From positions 20,336,001-20,400,000 of the forward strand of contig NC_046675.1 in NCBI RefSeq assembly GCF_003369915.1: DNA of 64,000 nucleotides. The letters are read 5' to 3'. The position numbers and the translations under genes were made by a program. The DNA is from Drosophila miranda (taxonomy: Eukaryota > Arthropoda > Insecta > Diptera > Drosophilidae). Below are positions 13,401 to 25,400 of the stretch, piece by piece. The notes beneath the pieces are model-generated. The model did not search any database, was not told where the DNA came from, and was given only the letters and a program-made list of their open reading frames with translations. Positions within the stretch are counted from its first letter, which is position 1, and each line of letters begins with the position of its first letter.

Positions 13401-16400
13401 CAGACAGACAGGGCTCAATCGACTCGGCTATTGATGCTGATCATGAATATATATGTATACTTTATGGGGTCAGAAACGCTTCCTTCTGGACGTTACACAC
13501 ATCCACTTTCACCACAAATCAAATATACCCTTATACTCATTTTGAGTATCGTGTATAAAAATAGGTCCCTGATGAACTACATGAACTACAAAGAACGCGT
13601 CTTTGGAGATTTTCGATGCTGGATGCATATTCAATCGTATGGAAAAATCGAGGCCTGCACACATTCTTATTTGGTTAGTGGAAAGAATTCAACCAGACCA
13701 ACTAATTGCTGAAATTCCCGATCACGACGCCGATCCAGACCTACATGATGTCGTAGTTAAAAATATGATTCATGGACCGTGTGGCGCCATCAACTGCAAT
13801 CATCTTGCATGGTCGACAGTAAGTGTTAAATGATATCCACGAAAATTAACGGCGGAAACGACGGTTATCCTCTGTATCGGCGCCGATCTATTACAAAAAA
13901 AAAGGTGATTGAGAAAACTGGCGAGACAACTACCCTGGCTTAATGTGCATATCTGCCACGCCTCGCCACCAACCGTGCGTCCCACATCTCTGCCAGAAGA
14001 TCACAACACTCGTGTCTCCGTGGAAAAATCTGAAAAACGGTATGTTCAAGTGGCCTGTAGGGAAAACTACGTTTTTCTTAGCCATCGTGGTTCGGTTTCC
14101 GTTTTGCCCATAGTGCCCTAACCACGATCGGCAGCCCACCCAGCTCCTTGGTGTGGTGCCGAGTTTTTCTCCTTTGCAAATCGTTGAAAAAATTCACCTG
14201 CCTATTCACTAAAATGTTGTAGCATAGTGTAGTTTTATTTGCATTTATTTTATTTATTGTTCCTTCTGAACCTTGCTATTCGTATGTAAATTCTATTCAC
14301 CTACCAATAAAAATGCCTAAAATTATTCTAATATTGAGGGTACCTGAGCATATGGAGCTTTTGGGCCGTTTTTAAACTTTGTGTGGACTTTACAAAAATA
14401 TATCACCAAAATTTTCACTAGAAATATTTTGTATATGTTCTTTGAATTATTTATTACCTAAGTCTAAAAGCGAATTCTGCTTTTCGGAGCCGTTCGGCTT
14501 CCATACCGATTACCTACCACAACCTCGCACGAAAAACGGTGAAAATATGATTTTATATACCCGATACTCAAAATGAGTATATTAGATTTGTGGTAAAAGT
14601 GGATGTGTGTAACGTCCAGAAGGAATCGTTTCCGACCCCATAAAGTATATATATTCTTGATCAGCATCAATAGCCGAGTCGATTGAGCCATGTCTGTCCG
14701 TCTGTCCGTCTGTCCGTCCCCTTCAGCGCCTAGTGCTCAAAGACTATAAGAGCTATAGCAACGATGTTTTGGATCCAGACTTCTGTGATATGTCACTGCT
14801 ACAAGAAAATTTCAAAACTTTGCCCCGCCCACTTCCGCTCCCACAAAGGGCGAAAATCTGTGGCATCCACAATTTCGACGATACGAGAAAACCAAAAACG
14901 CAGAATCGTAGAAGATGACTATATCTTCTAGAGGGCAAATTTTGAACCAGATCGTATAATTATTATAACCAGAATCAAGAAAACAATTTCATTCTTTCTC
15001 GCTCTGTCTCTCTCTAACACACAGGTTTCATGGTCGGTTTTGCCAATTGCAAAATATGAGTTCAAGGATCTCAGAACCCATAAGAGCTAGAGCAACCAAA
15101 TTTGGTATCCACACTCCTGTGATATCGGACCTTGACCGTTTTGTGTCAAAATTTCGCCACACCCCCTTCCGCCCCCGCAAAGGACGAAAATCTGTGGCAT
15201 CCACAAATCTCAGAGACTATTAACGCTAGAGTAACCAAATTTAGTATTCGCACTCCTGTTAGATCTCACTATAAAACGTATATCTCAAAATTTCGTCCCA
15301 CACAAAGGACGAAAATCTGTTGCATCCACAATATTGCAGATTCGAGAAAACTAAAAACGCAAAATCATAGATAATGACCATATCTATCAGATTGCTGAAT
15401 CTGGATCAGATCGGATCATTTTTGTAACCAAAAGCAAGAAATCAATTTGCAGTATCGGGTATAAATGTAGAGTTGCGGTCTCCGCAGCAACTCACAACGT
15501 TCCCCCTCGTTTTGTATTAGATTTAACAGTTATGATAGCCGTTGCGTGCATTAGATGCGTGCACTTATTGTACTGTTAATAATGGTACATAATATAAAGG
15601 AGGAAAACAAATAAGTTAAAAGTTAGTTAGTTCAGGGGATAGTTCAGGGATAAGGTATGACAGAGGGAGGTATAATTATGGCATATAACCCTAAAATGTT
15701 CATGTTCGGCATAATTAGACTTACATATGAGTAAGGGGATTGGCCTAAAAGTACGGGTAGGACTAGATGGGACGGCCAAGTCAATCTGACCCAAGAGAGT
15801 TCGGGTTAACAATCCCGAGAATATATTGCATTGCATATTGCATATTCTGCGATGGTGCAACGACGCCAGGTCAATTAGATTTAGCCTAGACCCGTAGGGT
15901 GGCTACCCTGGATTGTAACCTGGATTCACAGCTGACTCTTAAATATTTAACAACCCCCGAAAGCTCAGCAGCTTCAAAATTATTTGTTGAAAACAAAAAA
16001 TTTAAAAAAAACACGTCTTTAAACTAAAAACATCTTTCTGGAACTTTTTCCGATATATTGATTTTTTATAATTGATGTATTCGATATGGCGATATTAAAA
16101 TTTAGAAAATTTGATATATTGAAATACGATATGATTTCAAAAATTAACAATCCCACTTTCTGAGAGCCTAAAGAGTGTGTTGAAAATTGAATGGTCCTCA
16201 TCACAGCGGTCGACGGCAGCTTATTTTAATTGGTTGCGGGTAATTCACCTATAAAAATATTATTGAAAAAACATATATATCGATATATAAATCGGTCAGC
16301 TGTTTGTTAGTTTGGTAGAAAAGAAAAATAAGCACTTTTCCAACAAATTTTCCCAATGGGCGACTCCAACAAAGAAGATATTCTGCGCCTGCCGAACGGC

Positions 16401-19400
16401 GATGCTCTGACCGGAGATGAGGTTAAGTCGCCGTTTTTGATTGGCGTGGCAGGAGGCACGGCCAGCGGCAAGTCATGGAGCGACCGAAATTTGGTATAAT
16501 AACGAACACCAAACGATTAACCTATTATAAGCCAACTAGGTTTTTCAATTTTCCACCGAAAATAATGAAAATTTAACCATTTCATATATAGCCATATTGT
16601 AAGAAAAGCAGTCAAGGTATATAACGTCAGAACGAATATATGTAACTATAACAGTATTAAAATTAATGTCGCACCCAGTGTAAGGAAAGCAGTCAAGGTA
16701 TATATAACGTCAGAACGAATATATGTAACTATAACAATATTAAAATTAATTTCGCACCCAGTGATGGGTGGATAAGTGCCGGAGCCGGATAAGACACTGC
16801 GCGGTCGCAACGAGGAAACATGTGACAAAGATTGTATGTCAATTGCTGCAGTACATCAATATCCAAGTTGCCCGTATTCTCAAATAGGTTGTAACGCGTC
16901 CGCTTTGCCGTCGCCTGAATCGACTGATGGCTGACCATGAAGAACTGGATCTCATTGGAATGGACAATGGTGCGATCGACGACGGTTCCCGGAACAACAT
17001 TGTTGAACTTATTGTATTGCGATGGAGCTCCGTTCGGAAAGAAGTGCGTATGATGCCGGTTAACTACAATGACGCAGCAAATCTTGGGTTTGATATGCAT
17101 CTGAAAGGAAGCGAAGGTAAATAAGCGAAAGAAATTAAGGAGGTTTCTGGATGTAACAGTTCAAATTTCCTTGAAGCAGGCCGCAGAAATCCCCCTCAAC
17201 TCTTCATTCTTAATTTTGGGAAACTGTCCATCGCTGCCACCATCACGATAATAGATAATGTGCTCGGGATAGGATATGCGGAACTGATGATAGACACGCA
17301 AGTGCTCAAGAGCTACCGACTCCATGTCCTCAATCTCCTCCAAGGCAGAACGTTGCAAGCGATATTGCATGTTATATGAAGCCCCGAATGGATCATGGGA
17401 GGCGGCAACACCCACCACACTGGGGATCTCACGCTGATCTGGCGATGGATGAGTTACATCAGCACCCAAGAACATCGCATTCTTTAGCAGACAGCGGGGG
17501 TCATCCTTTAGCTTATGATTGATGCCGTTTAGCTTGGAATTGACCTTAAGTAGAACGTTAACGTAACGTTCTAAGTAGAACGTTAACGTAACGTTCTAAT
17601 TAAAGTTAATTCCAAACTGAACGGCACCAATCACAAGCTAAGGGATGACCTGCACTGTCTGCTAAAGAACACCATGTTTGTGGGTGATGGTGTGACTCAT
17701 CCGTCGCCCGATCAGCGAGAGATCCCCAGAGTGGTGGGTGTTGCCGCCACCCATGATCCATTCGGGGCTTCATATAGCTTGTGATTGGTGCCGTTCAGTT
17801 TGGAATTGACCTTAAGTAGAACGTTACCAATAACCTGCGCGTTACATTTACGCTCGACTGTGATCTGCTTGATGCATTGTGTGAGAATGCCATCCTGCAG
17901 CTCAGCCTTTTACTTCACGACATCAAAAAAGCGCCCGAAATTTGGTATAATAACGAACACCAAATCAAATTGATTTCGAAAAAATGAGCATCCAGTTCAC
18001 GTTCATCTTTGTAATTCTGTTTCTCGTCCTTGGTATCCAATGGTGTATGTGTATCCATGAAAATTCTAAGCAAAAAACCATTAAAAATAGATCTTATTGT
18101 TTTTATTTTCTAACAAGCTTGTTGTTTGCCTAACACTAGTGTTGACCGATGTAGTGAGGGTCCGTCCACTTTCTAAACTCGCTCTCTCGGTTCTCAGAGA
18201 GACAAACGCTGCAGTCTTCTGACAGGAAAGAAAATTTGTTCGATAATATATATTTATTGTTTTTTATTTATTTATTTATTAAATTAACAAATTATCTGTT
18301 AATAATGGTACTTAGTTACTAAAGGCGGAAAAAGATAAGTTAAAAGTTAGCTAAATTTAAATGATTATAAATATTGCATGCAATTAGTTTAAGAGACAGT
18401 TCAGGGGATAGGGTTTGACAGAGGGAGTTATAATTATGGCATAAAACCCTAAAAGGTTCATGATCAGCATAATTAGACCTAAATATGGGTAGACGGATAG
18501 GCCTAAAAGTACGGGTAGGTCTAGATGGAACGGCCAAGTCAATCTGACCCAAGAGAGTTTGGGAGTCAACAATCCCGAGAAGGAGCTTGTGCACGAACAT
18601 TACGCCATTGCATATTCTGCGATGGTGCAACGACGGCAGGTCAATAAGATTTAGCCTAGACCGGTAGGGTGGCAAGATTCTACCCGAGTCCCAGTTAAAG
18701 TTCCGAAGGGCAAAAATTAAAAATTGCTTTTGCACGGATTCAATAACAGCCTGCTGCTCTTTATACTGCGGGCTCCACACACAAGAACAATACTCCAATA
18801 TAGGACGTACTAACGAGATGTACAGTTGTTTCGTAACGTACGGGTCGTCAAACTCCTTGGACCAACGCTTGATGAACGCTAAAACACCCTTAGCTTTATT
18901 TACAGTTGCAGCTATATGGGTGTTAAAACACATCTTATGATCAAAAAGGACTCCGAGGTCATTTGAACTCGAAATTCGCTCGAGGACATGATTTCTTAGA
19001 ACATATAAGACAAAATGTGGAGCGCGCCGGTAAAATGTGATAAGTTTGCATTAAGAAAGGTTAAGAAAAAGAAGATTAGTTATACACCACAACAGTAATT
19101 CACTTAGATCCAATTGAAGGCGTGTGTGCATATACCAATCAGAGTAAGGCAGATAGATTTGAACATCATCAGCATACATTAGTGTAGTAGAGTATGTTAT
19201 AACTTGAGGAAGGTCATTCACAAATAAAATAAACAGAAGCGGGCCCAGATGAATTCCCTGTGGCACACCTGAAGTAACATTAACAATATTTGACAACACA
19301 TTAGAAAACAAAACACGTTGAGTACGGTTAGAGAGATAGAACAAAATCCAATCTAGAAGATTCGTTGGGAACCTTAATAAAGAGAGATTGTGAATAAGCA

Positions 19401-22400
19401 GAGCATGGTTCATAGAATCGAATGCCAGGTGGGATAGTGTTAACTACTGTCTTTTACATATATCGCATGTTTACGGTGCATTGTTTGTTTTTGTGCATGA
19501 TAATAAAAAAAAAATGTTGTGTATCACTAGGTGCCTGAAAAAGTAAAAAAAAAAGAACTATTAAGGTTATAGTTAAAATACAAAAATGAACATGATACAA
19601 TGAAAAAATCTGCATATTTTATTCCTCTAAGGCAGAAAAAACACTAGCAAAAATTTAATTTAGAACATTTTTTTGTTGCATTGCAGAACAACGTCTGCCG
19701 GGTTAGCTAGAATTTGAACTAAACTAAATAAGCATTAATTCAACTTACAAATATTTTTACTAATTACGGAAAGTTGAGTCAGTAATATTAATTTTGAGAA
19801 GAAGAAAGGAATTTGATGATTGATAGCTTCATCAATAAAAAATAAATAATATTTATATCTCTACACCCAAGCTCAGTTCGAGTTATAGCTCAGACTTACT
19901 TTTCCTATTCCATACGGGATGATATCCCAATACTTATCCTACTGGATTTGCCCATTCGTTATAAAAGTTATATATATGCATATCAGAAAATTTGTTTACC
20001 TATAATTCATCTAATAAACATTTTTTTTATTCAAAGGACTTCTTTTGGTACCAAATGGTGAAAGTTTGGGTTATTGGTTTGGCGACGAAAATCAGTACCC
20101 GCCTAATGTATTTTCAGTAAGCAACATGACGCAAAATGCCACTCACAATATGCATAGCTCTTCAAAGAACTCCCATCCTTGGGGAATTTTTTTTACTGTT
20201 TTGGGGACTGTTCTTCTTGACTTTGACGCAGATGCTTGTCAAAGTCCTTCAAGAGCGTATCTTCTGGATGTGTGTGTTCCCGAAGATCATGCCAAGGGTC
20301 TCTCTACTTTCACTATAATGGCAGGACTGGGAGGATTTTTTGGCTATTCAATGGGAGGCCTTAACTGGGATGACACAGAAATTGGTAAGCTAATTACTGA
20401 AGCGAAGAATATTTAATACTTATGTGACTGATGCAGGTCGTCGATTGGGAGGACATGTCAAGGCTGTTTTCTCAATTATAACGTTTATATTTGTGGCTTG
20501 TGTTACAATAACAATTACCAGCTTTTCCGAAATTCCACTTTGGGCACTATCGGGCTCAGAAAATAATGACAGTCGAAAGGAACAAGAACAGTTAGAAGTG
20601 CCTCTTTCAACTTACGGTGCTATTGACATTGACGTATCAAGCAAGAACGCTGAAAATAAGAAAGAGGTAAAAAATTTGTATTTATTTGAATTTTTAAAAT
20701 TAGTATGGATAAATAATAATTCTTTATTTATTTTCAAGCTAATTAACCATCGACCATGTGCTAGTTAATGTGACATATATATGTATATGTATATACATAA
20801 GTGAAAGTCGGAGCCGTCTTTCACTTATTTTTTCGTTTTATATTTTCAACCAAAACGTTTCGTTTTAAGGTGCTACAGTTTTCACAAATTTTTACTATCG
20901 ACATGTTTTATTATCTCATCGATACTGACAAACAAAAAAAAGCCAACCTGGTTGCATCGTAAACGTGATTAAATTACCTCTATTTTTTCAATTACTTGTT
21001 TTTAAGTAAAACGCAGCTAAAAGTTTAATATTCTCCAGTTCGAAGTATCGTCGGTTAATTCAAAATTACCGCCTAAAATTAGGCCGTGGAGTAAAATTCA
21101 AGGTGTCTTGGAGGCTTTGATAAAGCTCATTGTTTGAACACAGAGCGTTTTCCGCATTAATGTCTATTCACGGATGGGGGTGTGTTAGTTTTTATATGCG
21201 TTAGCCGTGCAAGAAAAGTCAATGGATGCGTTTGAGCGTTAGGCAATAACTATTTATTACAGAGATCTACTGTGGTGAATTTGTTACAATGATTGAGAGA
21301 GTAATTATATAAAGTGAGCGTGGGCTATCTATTTTACGATGGTCATTCGAGTAGTTTGTTTTGTGAAAAGAGTTTGACCGAACACTCATCAATAGCTATT
21401 TTGCAGTCCAGAGACAACCCTTTGAGATGCAATTTTTCTGCTTTAAATTATGTTTTATAAATTATAGCGGTGCCTGCATTCTTTAAAATATAAACAGAAC
21501 AGAGAAAGTGGAAAAAGCGTATTTTTTCTCCTCGTGGCCGACATCGTGACCGGTCTTAAAATATAAATATATTCGCTTAAAGCCGGCCCAGTGCCTATCC
21601 AAAGGTCAAGCCAAAGTCAAAGATCAATGCAAGTGCAAAGTGATAGTTTAAAGCCGTGGACGGAGGAATGATATATCGCTAACACATTAGTCGCCGTCCG
21701 AGCGTTTGAAAAACAGTATGTTCACATTTTAACCAAATAGTGGTGCAATTCTGTTTAGTTAATTATCTACCCAGGTACAGCGATCAGTTGAAAAACGTTA
21801 TTTTCTTTCTGTTTAGGATTAGCTCCACTAGTACCTATGTGTTGAAAGCGCCCAGCGTGGCAGCTTACCTAATCTCCCGCAGTAGATGGACCGCGATCAT
21901 TGACCCCCCCTGGCCTCGCCAGCAGCTGATGTTACATGCTCCAGGGACAATCTTCACACCTGCAAAAATCGAGTACGAACTCCTACTCCAGCCGGGAGGC
22001 ATCGATCCAGCAGTTTTATGTGCTATTAACTTTCAAAGTTAGACCCGATATGCGAAACACTGTTTTTTTTTTTAAAAAAAGCTTGTTTGGATACAGCGAA
22101 AATGTGCAAAAACCAAGTAAATTCGGTATAAAACAAAAAGGGAATGCCATTCCATGGTCCATGTCAAACCGTAATCAAATGACTAGTGTATTAATGTTAA
22201 TTATTGTTACAGTCTTTATTTTGGTTGTCACGCATTCATCTTGTCATCTATGCAGATAATCATCCAATTCATCCACTCACCGCATCATCCATCTACACGA
22301 CGAAAGATCTTTCTGCGTGGGAGCCAACATAGGTATCCTTCTCGTATCCCGTCGTTCGTCTTCAATCAGTAACGAGACCTTATATACCGATTGCATATGC

Positions 22401-25400
22401 CATTGAGCGACTTTTCACATTACCATATACCCGGTTTTTGTTTGGTTTTGCATTGACCAAGCTGAAATAATTAAGTTAACGTTTTTATACCCGATACTCA
22501 AAAGTATATATATTCTTGATCAGCATCAATAGCCGAGTCGATTGAGCCCTGTCTGTCTGTCCGTCCGTCCGTCTGTCCGTCCCTATTAGCGCCTAGTGCT
22601 CAAAGAATATAAGAGCTAGAGCAACGATGTTTTGGATCCAGACTTCTGTGATATGTCACTGTTACGAGAATATTTCAAAAGTTTGCCCCGCCCACTACCG
22701 CCACCACAATAGGCGAAAATCTTTGGCATCCACGATTTCAACTGAAACTGAAAACGCAGAATCGTAGAAGATGACTATATGTTCTAGACTGTAAAATCTG
22801 AACCAGATCGTATAATTATTATAGCCAGAATCAAGAAAACAATTTAATTCTTTCTCGCTCTGTCTCTCTCTAACACACAGGTTTCATGGTCGGTTTTGCC
22901 AATTGAAAAAAGTGAGTTCAAGGATCTCAGAACCTATAAGAGCTAGAGCCACCAAATTTGGTGTCCACACTCCTGTTAGATCTCACTATAAAACGTATAT
23001 CAACAAATTTCGTGGAATGGTGGAAACACCATGCTTTTCCCACGGACATTTGGCACGTACTCGCGTGGCAAAACCATCCAGTTTGTTTGTGTTGGGTAAA
23101 GGCGGACTAAGAGTTGCACTGAGAGTTTAATCTTTATTGTTAAGTAATCTTATAATTGATAAGTAAAACTGAAAAAATGTTTCCTAGAAATAATATACAT
23201 GGCAAAACAACGTTTTTCACGTATCTCCTTGCCGGACCTCGCGCCAAGCTATCCAAATTTCGGCTGGAATATTGGCCCAATGAAAGTATTAAAGCAGTGT
23301 CAAGGGTCGTCAGCAAGTGTGTGAGATGCTTCAGGACTAGGCCGCGCATGGTTAAACACATCATGGGAGACCTAGCTAAGAAACGTTTGGAAGGATCTCG
23401 AGCTTTTGAAGTCACTGGATCAGTCACTACATTAGCGTATTCATCTGCTTCACCTCTAAGACTATACACATGGATTTGACCACCGCATCGTTTCTAGGCG
23501 TTCTAAAGCATTTTACTTCCACTCGAGGAAGGCCAAGTAAAATTTGGTCGGAAAATGCGACAAATTTCGTTAGGGCCAAGAACGAGCTTTTGGAGATTAA
23601 GAATCTTTGTCTGAGCGAACCGCATATGAAGGAGGTCCATGAATCCTGCTGGCTGGCAGCGGGTCACCCAACTACAACAAATATTTTGGAGGCGTTGGCG
23701 CGAAGAGTATCTCACTCTTTTGCAACGACGAGACGAGAACCTACCTCCAATGCGTTTGGTAAGGACGGAGTAAGGACGGTAAATACGGAGTGTGTCGCGT
23801 CGCTGATCTAAGGATCTCTGTTGAGAGGTTAGCTCCCAACGGGGGGAGTATGTTCGGGCCAGCCGCCGAAGAATGAATTAGGAAGTCAATTTAAGCATTG
23901 GTATTGTTATAGTTATTGTATGAGCAGGTTTTGCAACCGTAGCCGTTCTGCAGAGCACCTGTGCTCTCCCGCTAAAGGGGCTCTCTGCCGCCGCCACTTT
24001 GGCAATCACTTTGATCTGCCGCCGTCGTTTTTTGCAGTTCTATGCCTCTCAATAAATTTATCTGGCCATAGCAAGCAATCGGCTTCCGCTTAGCCACCAA
24101 ACTTAAATACGCACTATAAAGTTTAAACCAAATTCACCATATTTATTTTTGAAAAAAATAGGTCCCAAAAAAGATTGGCATCTCAAACAGAACATTTTGA
24201 TTCCGACACAATTTTTTCGCAATACAAAGCCTAATATATGTATATATATCAAACGAGGCGGAACGTAATGAGTTGCTGCTGCGACCGCAACTTTAAATGT
24301 ACATAACCGATATACCCGATAAATAGTCAGTTTGCCTCTCCTCCGGCAGACGGCACACAGTCGCGATTTCGACGAAAAGAGGTGGCAAAAGTAGGAGATT
24401 TTTTTTGGCCGTTTTTACCTGTTACAACCTCGCACGAATAACGGTAAAAAACGGCTATCACACCTCTTAAATGCCATACAAAATCATATTTTGACCGTTT
24501 TTCGTACGAGGTTGTGACAGATAAATCGGTAGAGAAGCCAAACGGCTCCAAAGCGCAAACGAAAAAAAAATTGGTGAAAATTTAGTGATATATTTTTGTA
24601 AAATCCAGTCAAAGTTGAAAAACTGGTGAAAAGTTAGGTACTAATGAATCCAAATGCTCAGGTACACTCAATATTAGAATAATTTTCCATTTCGCGCTAC
24701 CTCTATTATGTTGTTGGTTATGAATGAATATGCAGGCTAGTATTTCTACCTTTACCTGTCTTTTCGACCAGGTTTTGCATGCAAGAATTAGATGTATGGA
24801 GTTCATTTTAAAACTATCATATACCATTCCGAGAGGGGGAGAAATAAATGGGGTGGATAATGACATCAAAAGCTTAGGTGTCATTTTAAATATTTTAAAC
24901 TGCAAAGAACAAATAAATACGCGATAGTTTGGTGAATATGCCTCGAAGACTGCAGAGCTGTTACTGGAAAAATATCCTGAAAAGAAGCTAACTCCCACGC
25001 TTCATAAAATTCAGGCACATGGTCAAATTTTAATTGAACATCAGAGTAGAGGATTATTTTACAGAAATAAAAAAATAACCAACCATTTTTCAAAATAAAA
25101 AAAAAATAATGTTCTTGTTTTAAATTTATTTAAATTAGGTTAAGTTGAAAATTAAATAAAAAATAATATTTTATAGAAAAACCAGCATTAAAAGTACGAT
25201 ACAAAAAAATAAAAAGCAAGAGCATTTTACATAGGAAAATGCACCGGCCACAAAGTTAAACTTTAACCCATTTTTGTGAAGCTTTTAGACACTGTAGCAT
25301 AATTTACTTAAACAGATTAAATTTTTAAATATTTTTCTTTCAAATGCAGTTTGTTTCATGAAGATATCTTTATTTGTTCAGAAGTTATTAATTTAGCAAG

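Noticed and set aside
16776..18060. Considered a functional Ago2 paralogue
   Set aside because: Premature stop, frameshift, broken donor, inverted internal block and missing last catalytic residue rule it out as a protein gene.
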